Source: Chloroflexota bacterium
Lineage (GTDB): Bacteria; Chloroflexota; Limnocylindria; QHBO01
Assembly (NCBI GenBank): GCA_013816405.1
Contig: JACDEL010000019.1
Span: forward strand, 1 to 41,188
DNA: 41,188 nucleotides
Reading direction: 5' to 3'
Positions within the stretch are counted from its first letter, which is position 1; each line of letters starts with the position of its first letter. A model generated the notes under the pieces. The model saw only the letters and a list, made by a program, of their open reading frames with translations. It ran no database searches and was not told the origin of the DNA. Of this stretch, positions 23,894 to 32,284 are shown piece after piece. Position numbers and translations under genes: made by a program.

Positions 23894-26800
23894 GCGTTCG
23901 ACAGCCCGACGGCCTCATCCAGGCGTTCCAGGAGAGCGGGTGCTCCCAATCGGGTAAAGATGGACCGGGCCTCGGTGGCGGCGGCCTCAACCTCGGGACT
24001 CTCGCCGCCTACGAATTTCACGAAGTCCAGTTGGCAGAGGGCAAGGTCGAACCAGCACCCGAGATCGCGCCATTGGCGGATGGCATCGCGATAGGCCGCT
24101 ACGGCCTCATCTGGGTCGCCAGTGAGCGCCGCGACGCCGGCTTCCGTGGCACGCGCCGCCGCATTGATGGCGCGGCCATGTGATCCAGATTGGCGCTGCG
24201 CTTCGGCTGCGGCTCGCGCCTGCTCCGGCATTCCCGCCCACAGGGCAGCCCGCGCGAGCATCGGCTCATCGGGTGAGATGCCGCCCTTGAGCGCGTCGAG
24301 GGCAGTCGCGTAGGACGCGTGAGCATCCGCGAACCGACCCTCCATGAACGCAATCCATCCCTTCGTTGACGTGAATTGAAAGATCACTGTCGGCTCGTCG
24401 GAGGTTGCCGCGAATGCCTCGAGCCGAGCCAGCCCAGCGTCATACGAGCGACCGCGGAGCACGTCCGAGACGGCCCCGAATGAATCGACCACCATTCGAT
24501 CCGATGGCGCGAGCTCGACATCCTGCAGCTCCGAGAGGATGGATTCGGCGCTGTCCCACTCGCCCACGTGGAGCGCGGACTCTGCCGCATTGCCGCCCAT
24601 CGTCGCCATGGCCTCGACCGCGCCGGCTCGCTTCGCGTCCTCGAAGCCCTGCGCCGCAATCTTCCAGCTAGCGACGGGGTCTTCCAGAGAGAGCACGCTG
24701 CTGAGGTTGATGCGGGCCCGAAAGATGGCATTGGGGAGCTCATACGACGAACTCATCTCGAGCACGCCGCGAAGGCCGGCAACCGATTCCCGAATACGTC
24801 CGCCGAAGCCGAGGGAGGTCGCCCGCGTGTTCAAGATGTCCGCGATCTCCGGCACCATGTCAAGCCGCTCGGCCAGCGGCAACGCACGATCCGCCCACTC
24901 CACGGCAGGCGCGAGTTCGCTGTGCAGCATGTACGCGCGTGAGAGCGCACCCCACACCGAGACGATGCTGGCGTCCTCCTCCAGCCCCGCCAGGCCCGGG
25001 AGGGCGGCGGTGATCTCCTCGATTGCGGCGGCTGGCTGCGCGCCGGTGGCGAGCTGGCGGCCGAGGCTGGCGAGGGCGCGGGCCTCGCTCGGCTTGTGCC
25101 CGGCCTCCTGCGCAGCGGATCTCGCCCGACGCAGGTAGCCCACGGCCTGCTCGTACCTGCCGGCGGCGCCCGCCGCATCCCCGGTCTGCCGCAGCAGCTG
25201 CGACTGGTGCTCGGGATCGGGTGTGACGTCCAGGGCCAGCTCGAGGAAGCGGACCGCCTGCTCATGCGAGCCGAGGCCCGTGGCTCGCACGGCCGCGCGC
25301 TGGAGCAGCTCCGCGGCATGCGCGCGGATCCCTTCCGCGTCGGGGTCCTCGGGCGCGCTCCGGTACGCATCGAGGTAGTGCGACGCAGTGGCGTCGATGA
25401 TCTCGTCATCCTGGAGCGACTCGAAGTGCTCGCCCGCCGCCAGGTGCACCACCTTGCGATCGCGCTTGGTCAGGGTTCCGTAGGCCACGTCCCGGACCAG
25501 CGCCTGCACAAAGCCGTACTGACCCCGCTCCGGCGACTTGGGATCGGAATCGAGCGTGAGCAGCTCACGCCGAACCAGCGCGTGGAGGCGTGCGTCGAGA
25601 TCGTCACCCTGGCCTGTGACCGCCTTTAGGCCCTTCAGCGTGAAGGTCTGCCCAAGGACCGATGCGTACTGGAGCAGGGACCTATCGGTGGCATCCAGGG
25701 CATCCAGGCGGGAGGCGATCAGGGCGTGCAGCGTCGCCGGAACCGCCAGCGTGCTCAGGTCGCCCACCGGCCGATAGACGCCGTCGTCCTGCTCGAGCCG
25801 GCCGTCCTGCAACAGCATCCGCACCGTCTCGACGGCGTAAAGCGGGATTCCCTCCGCGCGGGACACGATCTGTTCGATCGTCGGCTCTGGCAGGCCGGGG
25901 ACCAGGCTAGCCAGGATCTCGCGGATCACCTCGTCGGAGAGGGGTTCGAGGTCGAGGCTGGTGAAGCTGCGCTGCCCGGCGCCCCAGTTGGGACGACGCT
26001 CGAGCAGCTCGGGGCGCGCCAGGGTGATGATGTAGATGGCGTGACCACGGCTCCACTCGAGCATGTGGTCGATGAAGTCGAGCTGGCCAGGATCGGCCCA
26101 GTGCAGATCCTCGAAGACCAGGACCGCCGGACTGTCGCCGGCGACGCGCTCGAAGAAGGTGCGCCACGCGGGAAAAAGGTCGTCGCGCCCGCCGGACTCC
26201 GCATCGGCCATGCCCAACAGCTGCTCCAGGCGTGGTGCCAGCCAGCGCCGCTCCGCCTCGTCGGGGACGAAGTTCTCGAGGGCCTTGGCGAGCTTGGCGC
26301 GCGTGGTGGCGGGGTCATCCAGTTCCAGCAGGCCGACCCTGCTACGCACCATCTCCGCAAGTGCCCAGAAGCTGATCCCCTCGCCATAGGCGGGCGAGCG
26401 GCCCTGATGCCAGAGCACGTTCAGCTTGATGCCGTCGATGTACTTCAGGAACTCCCAGGCCAACCGGCTCTTCCCGATCCCGGCCTGACCGATGATCGAG
26501 AGCAGCCGCGGGCGCTTCTCGCGAGGTGCCGCGTGGAAGAGGTCCTTCACGAGGCGCATCTCGGTATCGCGGCCCATGAAGGGAGCCTCGAGCTGGTCAG
26601 CGCGGCCGACCCCGCCACGCTGGGCCACCACCCGCACGGCACGATAGGCGGGCACCGGGCTGACCTTCCCCTTCAGCTCCTGCTCACCGACCGTCTCGAA
26701 GACGATCGAGCTCTCGGCGCTCTGGCGGGTCGCCTCGCCGACAATCACTGTTCCCGGCGGAGCCACCGACTGCAGGCGCGAGGCGGTGTTGACCAGGTCC

Positions 26801-27420
26801 CCGGCGACCATCCCCTGGTTCGACGCCCCCAGCGTGACGGCCGCCTCACCGGTCAGGACGCCGGCCCGGGCGCTGAGCTTCTCGCCCTCGTGCCCGAGGT
26901 GGCTGACCGCATCCACCAGCTCGAGCGCTGCACGCACCGCCCGCTCGGCGTCGTCCTCGTGCGCCACGGGGGTGCCCCAGACTGCCATCACGGCGTCGCC
27001 GATGAACTTCTCGACGGCCCCTCCGTATCGCGTCACGATCTCCTGCGCGACCCCGAAGTACTCCGTCAGCTGCTCACGCACCGCCTCCGCATCGCGGGAT
27101 TCGGACATCGAGGTGAAGCCGACCAGGTCGGCGAAGAGGACGGAGACCAGCTTTCGCTCGGCCACCGTGCTCGCGGAGCCAGCGTCGGGTGCAACAGCGG
27201 GAGACACAGCGGGCTGCGGTGCGACGGCAGGTGCGCCGTTCGTCGCTGAGCTCTGGGTTGCCGGCGTGCCTCCAAGCCCAAACCCACACTCCGGACAGAA
27301 TTTCGGGGTCCCTTCATAGGGTGTCGAGCACGACGGACATGCCTGTTGCAGGCGAGTGCCACATTCGGCACAGAACTTCTGGTTCGGGGATGCGGCGGCG
27401 CCGCAGGTCGGGCACAGCAT
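23890..27420 (-). CDS. Zinc-ribbon adenylate cyclase with AAA/STAND ATPase and TPR repeats
   Basis: A 1176-residue signalling protein. Residues 3-45 form a double zinc ribbon with Cys pairs 3/6, 17/20, 28/31 and 42/45. A Pro/Ala linker leads to a class III cyclase domain (about 88-265) with all key residues: metal-binding Asp98 and Asp142, base-specifying Lys138 and Asp208, and Asn211 and Arg215 for the transition state. An ATPase follows, with Walker A GQAGIGKS (311-318) and Walker B VLVFEDLHWAD. From about 620 onward there are helical TPR-like repeats. It should make cAMP under control of the ATPase/TPR sensor. The ATG at 27420 follows a TATTCT box; an in-frame extension into the MoaA gene is rejected. 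Confidence 0.88.
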   Translation of the reverse strand: MLCPTCGAAASPNQKFCAECGTRLQQACPSCSTPYEGTPKFCPECGFGLGGTPATQSSATNGAPAVAPQPAVSPAVAPDAGSASTVAERKLVSVLFADLVGFTSMSESRDAEAVREQLTEYFGVAQEIVTRYGGAVEKFIGDAVMAVWGTPVAHEDDAERAVRAALELVDAVSHLGHEGEKLSARAGVLTGEAAVTLGASNQGMVAGDLVNTASRLQSVAPPGTVIVGEATRQSAESSIVFETVGEQELKGKVSPVPAYRAVRVVAQRGGVGRADQLEAPFMGRDTEMRLVKDLFHAAPREKRPRLLSIIGQAGIGKSRLAWEFLKYIDGIKLNVLWHQGRSPAYGEGISFWALAEMVRSRVGLLELDDPATTRAKLAKALENFVPDEAERRWLAPRLEQLLGMADAESGGRDDLFPAWRTFFERVAGDSPAVLVFEDLHWADPGQLDFIDHMLEWSRGHAIYIITLARPELLERRPNWGAGQRSFTSLDLEPLSDEVIREILASLVPGLPEPTIEQIVSRAEGIPLYAVETVRMLLQDGRLEQDDGVYRPVGDLSTLAVPATLHALIASRLDALDATDRSLLQYASVLGQTFTLKGLKAVTGQGDDLDARLHALVRRELLTLDSDPKSPERGQYGFVQALVRDVAYGTLTKRDRKVVHLAAGEHFESLQDDEIIDATASHYLDAYRSAPEDPDAEGIRAHAAELLQRAAVRATGLGSHEQAVRFLELALDVTPDPEHQSQLLRQTGDAAGAAGRYEQAVGYLRRARSAAQEAGHKPSEARALASLGRQLATGAQPAAAIEEITAALPGLAGLEEDASIVSVWGALSRAYMLHSELAPAVEWADRALPLAERLDMVPEIADILNTRATSLGFGGRIRESVAGLRGVLEMSSSYELPNAIFRARINLSSVLSLEDPVASWKIAAQGFEDAKRAGAVEAMATMGGNAAESALHVGEWDSAESILSELQDVELAPSDRMVVDSFGAVSDVLRGRSYDAGLARLEAFAATSDEPTVIFQFTSTKGWIAFMEGRFADAHASYATALDALKGGISPDEPMLARAALWAGMPEQARAAAEAQRQSGSHGRAINAAARATEAGVAALTGDPDEAVAAYRDAIRQWRDLGCWFDLALCQLDFVKFVGGESPEVEAAATEARSIFTRLGAPALLERLDEAVGLSNA

Positions 27421-27429
27421 TGGGGCGAA

Positions 27430-27435
27430 AGAATA
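27430..27435 (-). promoter_or_regulatory. Leaderless promoter -10 of the zinc-ribbon cyclase gene
   Basis: TATTCT on the minus strand, 9 bases before the ATG at 27420, lying downstream of the MoaA stop. Confidence 0.5.
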
Positions 27436-27470
27436 CTTGCGCGGAGCGGGCGTGCCTAGGCGGTTCGGCC

Positions 27471-28496
27471 TTATCCGCCGATATAGCTCATCTCGACCTT
27501 GGGCAGGGTCGCGGTTTCCGCCGACCGGATCTCGGAATAGCGGTCGTCGCGGGCCTCCCAGATTCCGCGCAGGGTCGCCTCCAGGTCGCCGTCCGAGGCA
27601 CCGCCGCGCAGCAGTGTCCGCAGGTCGTGGCCACTGGTCGCGAAGAGACATGTGTACAGCTGCCCATCGGCGGAGAGGCGGGCGCGATTGCAGTCGCCGC
27701 AGAACGGGCGGCTGACCGACGCGATGATCCCAATCTCGCCGGCTCCGTCGGCATAGCGGTAGCGCTCCGCCACCTCGCCGGGATTCGTGGGAGCCATCGG
27801 CTCAAGGGGAAATTCCGCGCTGATCGTCGCCAGGATCTCGTCCGCCGAGGTGACCTCGTCCAGGCGCCAGCCGTTCGAGTGGCCGACGTCCATGTATTCG
27901 ATGAAGCGCAGGATGCGGCCGGTTCCCCGGAAACGACGGGCCATCGGCAGCACGGCATGCTCATTCCAGCCGCGCTTCACCACCATGTTCAGCTTGATCG
28001 GGCCGAGGCCGGCGGCCTCCGCAGCCTCGATCCCGGCCAGCACCCGCGAGACGGGCACGCCGGCGTCGTTCATCCGCCTGAAGGTGGCGTCGTCATCGGC
28101 GTCGAGGCTGACGGTGACCCGATGCAGCCCAGCCTCCCGCAGCGCCGAGGCGTGCTCCGGCAGCAGCACGCCGTTGGTGGTCAGGGTCAGGTCCTGGACA
28201 CCCCGGATCCCCGCCAGCAGGCTCACGAGGGTGGGGATCTCCCGACGGACCAGCGGCTCGCCGCCGGTGAGGCGCACCTTCTCGACGCCGAGTCGGGTGA
28301 AGATGGCCACCATGCGCGCGATCTCGCCGAAGGTCAGCAGCTCGGCGCGCGGCAGGAAGGCATGGTCGGGGCCGAACACCGCCCGCGGCATGCAGTACAC
28401 GCATCGGAAGTTGCAGCGGTCGGTGACGCTGATGCGGAGGTCGCGGAGCGGCCGTCCGCGCGTGTCGCGGGGCAACATGGGGAGCAACTCGGGCAT
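27471..28496 (-). CDS. moaA: GTP 3',8-cyclase, molybdenum cofactor biosynthesis protein A
   Basis: A 341-residue radical SAM enzyme that rearranges GTP to 3',8-cyclo-7,8-dihydro-GTP, the first step of molybdenum cofactor synthesis. The SAM cluster Cys are C28, C32 and C35 in [20 protein letters not shown] follows. The second 4Fe-4S cluster is held by C266, C269 and C283. The C-terminus ends in Gly-Gly, as required in characterised MoaA. The ATG at 28496 lies 8 bases after a TAGGAT box and gives a leaderless transcript. Other moa/moe genes are not in the window, though XdhC lies one gene away. Confidence 0.95.
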   Translation of the reverse strand: MPELLPMLPRDTRGRPLRDLRISVTDRCNFRCVYCMPRAVFGPDHAFLPRAELLTFGEIARMVAIFTRLGVEKVRLTGGEPLVRREIPTLVSLLAGIRGVQDLTLTTNGVLLPEHASALREAGLHRVTVSLDADDDATFRRMNDAGVPVSRVLAGIEAAEAAGLGPIKLNMVVKRGWNEHAVLPMARRFRGTGRILRFIEYMDVGHSNGWRLDEVTSADEILATISAEFPLEPMAPTNPGEVAERYRYADGAGEIGIIASVSRPFCGDCNRARLSADGQLYTCLFATSGHDLRTLLRGGASDGDLEATLRGIWEARDDRYSEIRSAETATLPKVEMSYIGG

Positions 28497-28504
28497 GGGC
28501 GCAG

Positions 28505-28510
28505 ATCCTA
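28505..28510 (-). promoter_or_regulatory. Leaderless promoter -10 of moaA
   Basis: TAGGAT on the minus strand, 8 bases before the ATG; it overlaps the stop region of the HAD gene. Confidence 0.5.
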
Positions 28511-29176
28511 CGCCGGGGCGGGGACCAGTGCCTCAAGGGTGGTGGGAAGACCGGCCAGGTCGGTCAGTTCGGCAGCTCGCGGCAGCTCGGTTCGCTCGCG
28601 CAGGCGGTTGATCCACACGCAGCGCAGGCCAAGCCGTGCACCCGGCTTGATGTCGTGGAAGAGGGACGCTGCGACGTGGGCGTGCAGCGCGGGATCGGCA
28701 CCGGACTGCGCGAAGAACGCCTCCCAATGGCGGAGGGCAGGCTTGTAGGAGCCGATCTGGGAGGCCACGATTCGCAGGTCGACCGGTATCCCGATCGCCC
28801 GGAGCGAGGCGTCGAGCAGGTCCGCGTCGGTGTTCGAGAGGATCGCAAGCCGCCACCCGCGCCTCCGCAGCTCCCGGAGGACCAGGGGAACCTCGGCGAA
28901 GACCGGCCATTCGGGTAGCGACGAGCCCAGAGCACCCTCCGCTCCGGCCGGCACCTCGAGGCGGGCGAGGCCGGCGACCTCGGCGAGGGTCTCGGCCATG
29001 ACGTCGCGGTACGTGAGACCCCGGCCCGCCTGAACGGCCGGCTCCAGCTGGTGGTAGAGGGTCAGGAGGGCGTCCGCGTCGGCATTAGGCCACAGACGGG
29101 CAAGCGAGCCGCGGATGCCAGACATCCAGTCGATGAGCGTGCCGTAGCAGTCGAACGTCGCCCATCGGTCGCTCAT
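28508..29176 (-). CDS. HAD-family hydrolase, haloacid dehalogenase-like
   Basis: A 222-residue HAD hydrolase close in layout to type II 2-haloacid dehalogenases. The nucleophile is Asp9 in FDCYGTLID, motif II is ILSNTD, the motif III Lys is in [10 protein letters not shown] and motif IV is [21 protein letters not shown]. The usual second Asp of the DxD phosphatase motif is replaced by Tyr (DCYGT), as in dehalogenases, so a carbon-halogen substrate or a divergent phosphatase role are both possible. TAGACT lies 6 bases before the ATG. Confidence 0.85.
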   Translation of the reverse strand: MSDRWATFDCYGTLIDWMSGIRGSLARLWPNADADALLTLYHQLEPAVQAGRGLTYRDVMAETLAEVAGLARLEVPAGAEGALGSSLPEWPVFAEVPLVLRELRRRGWRLAILSNTDADLLDASLRAIGIPVDLRIVASQIGSYKPALRHWEAFFAQSGADPALHAHVAASLFHDIKPGARLGLRCVWINRLRERTELPRAAELTDLAGLPTTLEALVPAPA

Positions 29177-29182
29177 CCGGCG

Positions 29183-29188
29183 AGTCTA
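29183..29188 (-). promoter_or_regulatory. Leaderless promoter -10 of the HAD hydrolase gene
   Basis: TAGACT on the minus strand, exactly 6 bases before the ATG at 29176. Confidence 0.55.
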
Positions 29189-29196
29189 CGGGGCAG

Positions 29197-30018
29197 TCAG
29201 AGGCCCAGGCATACCTTGCCGTAGAAGACCGGAATGTCGAGCGCGACGTGGATCGCGATCGGCAGCAGCAGCGACCGGGTTCGGAGGGCCATCGCGCCAA
29301 GGATGAGGCCCGCTGCGGCGGTGGCGGCCATGACCGGCAGGGGCGATCCCGTGAAATCGGTCCCGGTACCGTGCGCCAGGCCGAAGACCAGTGCCTGCAA
29401 CGCGAGCGCCGTCGCCGTCCCCGTGACCGGCGTCAGCCAGCGCAGGAGCGCTCCGCGATAGGCGACCTCTTCCATGCTGGCGTTGGCGACGGCGAAGGCG
29501 AGCGCCGGAATGAGGCTTCCCAGGTCGCGTGGCATGGGCGACACGGGTCCGAAGAAGGGCTTCGCCAGGATCGGTCCGAGGAGAATTGCGGCAACGGCAA
29601 TCACGGGCAGCCCGGCCAGCGAGGTGAGGAGCCATGGGCGTGACGGCCAGCGCAGCCCCAGGTCAGCGGGGTCGGCCCGCACGATTCGGACGAGCACCGC
29701 GACTGCGCCGAGCATGACCACCGCACCGATGATCCGCAGGGCCGCGAACGGAGCGAACCGGTCTGCGCAGGCGAGGTCGCGGGCGAATGCTGGCAGGGGG
29801 ACACCAGTCCAGGCCATGTTCAGCGCAACCGCGAGGCAGCCGGCCCACACCAGGACCGCCCGGCTCGTCCCCTCTTCCGGCCCGCGCCGTCGATGGACGA
29901 GCGAAGCCACCAATCCCGCCAGGAGCAGCACCAGCGCCGGCAGGCGCATCGACTCGACTGCCGCTCCTGCAAGGAGGAGGACCAGCGGCAGCAGCGTAGC
30001 GGCCGGGACGCGGTTCAT
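29197..30018 (-). CDS. CPBP-family intramembrane metalloprotease
   Basis: A 273-residue integral membrane protein with about eight spans. The CPBP (CAAX protease and bacteriocin-processing) motifs are present: EExxxR in SMEEVAYRGALLRW, FxxxH in FGLAHGTG, and HxxxD in AIHVALDIP near the C-terminus. Eukaryotic relatives cleave prenylated proteins; bacterial members process peptides or confer immunity, and the substrate here is unknown. The start is set at 30018 because the upstream in-frame extension is hydrophilic and overlaps the divergent dehydrogenase gene. No clear ribosome site is seen. Confidence 0.85.
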   Translation of the reverse strand: MNRVPAATLLPLVLLLAGAAVESMRLPALVLLLAGLVASLVHRRRGPEEGTSRAVLVWAGCLAVALNMAWTGVPLPAFARDLACADRFAPFAALRIIGAVVMLGAVAVLVRIVRADPADLGLRWPSRPWLLTSLAGLPVIAVAAILLGPILAKPFFGPVSPMPRDLGSLIPALAFAVANASMEEVAYRGALLRWLTPVTGTATALALQALVFGLAHGTGTDFTGSPLPVMAATAAAGLILGAMALRTRSLLLPIAIHVALDIPVFYGKVCLGL

Positions 30019-30043
30019 GCGAGGCGTGGCAGCATGTTCGCCG

Positions 30044-31432
30044 ATGACGCCCCACGACGCCTTCCTCGACACGCTGCGCGCCGCGGTCGGGGCGAGCCAC
30101 GTCCTGACCGATCCGGACCTGCGCGTCTCGTACGAGACCGATTGGACCCGCCGTTGGCGTGGCGAGGCGCTGGCCGTCGTGCGTCCCGCGACGACCGATG
30201 AGGTGACCGCGGTGCTGCTGGCCTGCGCGGCGGCGGGCGCGGCGGTGATTCCGCAGGGTGGCAACACCGGGCTGGTGGGTGGTTCCGTGCCACGTGCCGT
30301 CGCCGATGGCCCGCAGGTCGTTGTCTCGACCCTGCGCCTGCGGGACGTCGAGCCCGTGGACGCCCTGGCGGGTGAAGCGATGGTCGGTGCGGGCGTGACG
30401 CTGGCCGCTTTGCAGGCTCACCTGCGTCCCGCCGGATTCACCTTCGGGGTCGACCTGGGGGCAAGGGACTCGGCGACCATCGGCGGCATGATCGCCACGA
30501 ACGCGGGCGGCATCCACGTCCTGCGCCACGGGCCGATGCGCGCGCAGCTGCTCGGCCTGGAAGCCGTCCTGGCCGACGGCGGCGTCGTGCGACGCCTGCC
30601 GGGGATGGTCAAGGACAACACCGGATACCACCTCCCGTCGCTGCTGGCGGGCAGCGAGGGGACGCTGGCCGTGATCACGCGTGCACACCTGCGCGTCGTT
30701 CCGATCAGGCCGCGACGGGCAGTGGCCCTGCTCGCCCTGGAGCGGGTCGGAGACGCCGTATCACTGGCGGGGGATCTGCGGCGATCGCTGCCGGAGCTGG
30801 CCGCAGCCGAGCTCTTCTTCGACGACGGAATGGAGCTCGTCCTGCACCACGCTGCGGTCGACCGGCCGTTTCCCAACCGCCACCCGGCCTACCTGCTCCT
30901 CGAGGCCGATGGAGACGACGACCCGACCGAGCTGTTGGCGGACGCCGTCGCGAACGCCATCGGGGTCGACGACGCGGTTATCGCGTCCGACGAGGCCGGA
31001 CGCGCCAGGCTGTGGAACCTGCGGGAGCGGCATACCGAGGCGATCTCCGCCGAGGGGGTAGCGCACAAGCTCGACGTGACGCTACCGCTCGCGCGCCTCG
31101 CCGAATTCATCGGGCGCGTGCCGGTGCTGGTGACCGCGACGAGGCCCGGCTCCGTGACCTACCAGTACGGGCACGTGTGCGACGGAAACATGCACGTGGG
31201 GATCATCGGTCCGGCGCCCGACGACGAGGCCGTGGACGATGCCGTCCTTCGACTCACGATCGAGATGGGTGGGTCGGTGAGCGCCGAGCACGGGATCGGC
31301 GCCGCCAAGGTGGCCTGGCTGGAGGCAGATCGCGGAGTTGCTGACGTCTCCGCCATGCGGGCAATCAAGCGAGCGCTCGACCCGGGCTGGATGCTGAACC
31401 CCGGTGTCCTGCTGCGCGAAGCCGAGGCTTAG
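30044..31432 (+). CDS. FAD-linked 2-hydroxyacid dehydrogenase (GlcD/D-2-hydroxyglutarate type)
   Basis: A 462-residue flavoprotein of the VAO family. The FAD_binding_4 domain holds the pyrophosphate loop PQGGNTGLVGGSVP (about 70-83) and IGGMIATNAGGIHVLRHG. The C-terminal FAD-oxidase domain has YQYGHVCDGNMHVGIIGP and ends in SAEHGIGAAKVAWL and LDPGWMLNPGVLL. Such enzymes oxidise D-lactate, glycolate or D-2-hydroxyglutarate and pass electrons to a carrier. Partner subunits (GlcE/GlcF) are absent, which favours a single-subunit dehydrogenase. A weak CATGTT box lies 5 bases before the ATG. The stop is shared with the convergent TauE gene (TTAG). Confidence 0.9.
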   Translation: MTPHDAFLDTLRAAVGASHVLTDPDLRVSYETDWTRRWRGEALAVVRPATTDEVTAVLLACAAAGAAVIPQGGNTGLVGGSVPRAVADGPQVVVSTLRLRDVEPVDALAGEAMVGAGVTLAALQAHLRPAGFTFGVDLGARDSATIGGMIATNAGGIHVLRHGPMRAQLLGLEAVLADGGVVRRLPGMVKDNTGYHLPSLLAGSEGTLAVITRAHLRVVPIRPRRAVALLALERVGDAVSLAGDLRRSLPELAAAELFFDDGMELVLHHAAVDRPFPNRHPAYLLLEADGDDDPTELLADAVANAIGVDDAVIASDEAGRARLWNLRERHTEAISAEGVAHKLDVTLPLARLAEFIGRVPVLVTATRPGSVTYQYGHVCDGNMHVGIIGPAPDDEAVDDAVLRLTIEMGGSVSAEHGIGAAKVAWLEADRGVADVSAMRAIKRALDPGWMLNPGVLLREAEA

Positions 31433-32166
31433 GGCAGGAAGATCAGCTTCAGCCCGGCGACCAGCAGGACAGCTGCCAGCGCGCGGCGGATCCAGGGAGC
31501 CGGCATGCGCCGGCTGCCGAGCTGCGACCCCAGTGCCCCGCCGATAGCCACGGCCCCCAGCCAGAGCGGGATGGCCGAGGGCAGGCTGCCGACCGATGCC
31601 AGGTTGCCCGCCAGGCCGGAGATCGAGTTGGCCAGGATGAAGGCGGCCGAGGTGCCTGCCGCGAAGCGCGTCCCCGCCCAGCCAGCGGCGAGGAGCAACG
31701 GCGTCAGGAAGATGCCGCCACCGGTGCCGGTCAGCCCCGCGAGCAGGCCGATCCCCGCGCCGGCGAGGACGGCCGCGGGCCAGGGAGCCCGCGGTGGGAA
31801 GTCGGCCCCGGCATCCGAGGCTGTCCATCCGAACCGCGCGGCCGCCACCAGCAGGACGGCCCCGACCAGGGGCCGATAGATCGTCGTCGGCAGGGTGAGT
31901 CCGCCGCCGACGAACGCGGCCGGAATCGAGCCGACCAGGAAGGGGAGGAGCGCCCTGGGTTGGACATACCCGGCGCGAGCGAAGCGCAGCGTCACGATGC
32001 TGGCCACCAGGATGTTGAGGACCAGCGCGGTCGGCTTCATCTCCGCCGGAGCCACACCGACCAGCACCATGCTGGCGAGGTAGGCGGAGGCACCGGCATG
32101 CCCGACGGACCCGTACAGGAGCGCGGCAACCAGGAAGAGGAGAGCCAGGATCAGGGTCGGATCCAC
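31429..32166 (-). CDS. TauE/SafE-family membrane transporter
   Basis: A 245-residue protein with about eight hydrophobic spans and the two-half layout of the TauE/SafE (DUF81) family. The first half holds GSVGHAGASAYLASMVLVGVAP and the second GLTGTGGGIFLTPLLLAAGW, related G-rich segments that line the translocation path in this family. Members export sulfite, sulfoacetate or other organic anions. No sulfur genes flank it except the DsrE-like gene two genes away. The GTG start lies 6 bases after a TAGGAT box. Confidence 0.87.
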   Translation of the reverse strand: MDPTLILALLFLVAALLYGSVGHAGASAYLASMVLVGVAPAEMKPTALVLNILVASIVTLRFARAGYVQPRALLPFLVGSIPAAFVGGGLTLPTTIYRPLVGAVLLVAAARFGWTASDAGADFPPRAPWPAAVLAGAGIGLLAGLTGTGGGIFLTPLLLAAGWAGTRFAAGTSAAFILANSISGLAGNLASVGSLPSAIPLWLGAVAIGGALGSQLGSRRMPAPWIRRALAAVLLVAGLKLIFLP

Positions 32167-32172
32167 GCCGCG

Positions 32173-32178
32173 ATCCTA
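32173..32178 (-). promoter_or_regulatory. Leaderless promoter -10 of the TauE/SafE gene
   Basis: TAGGAT on the minus strand, 6 bases before the GTG at 32166. Confidence 0.55.
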
Positions 32179-32284
32179 GGGGGCTAGGCTGATGCACGTT
32201 CTTGAGACCGAGGCGGAGCCGACCGAGCTGCGGGCGATGTTGATGCGCACGGCGGGCCAACGAGCCCACCCGGAGTAGGGAGCG

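Noticed and set aside
27421-27651. In-frame N-terminal extension of the zinc-ribbon cyclase
   Set aside because: It overlaps moaA coding sequence and is Arg/Pro-rich; the zinc ribbon begins at the ATG at 27420 next to a TATTCT box.
29474-30043. In-frame upstream extension of the FAD-linked dehydrogenase
   Set aside because: It is a Ser/Arg/Ala-rich shadow of the CPBP protease gene on the other strand; the flavoprotein fold starts at 30044.
32192-32278. A 28-codon plus-strand reading frame (MHVLETEAEP...AHPE) between the TauE/SafE and disulfide oxidoreductase genes
   Set aside because: It is very short, antisense to the flanking transcription direction, has no ribosome site, and its TAGGCT lies only 1 base before the ATG, unlike the 6-9 base spacing elsewhere. 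A real micro-protein cannot be excluded.
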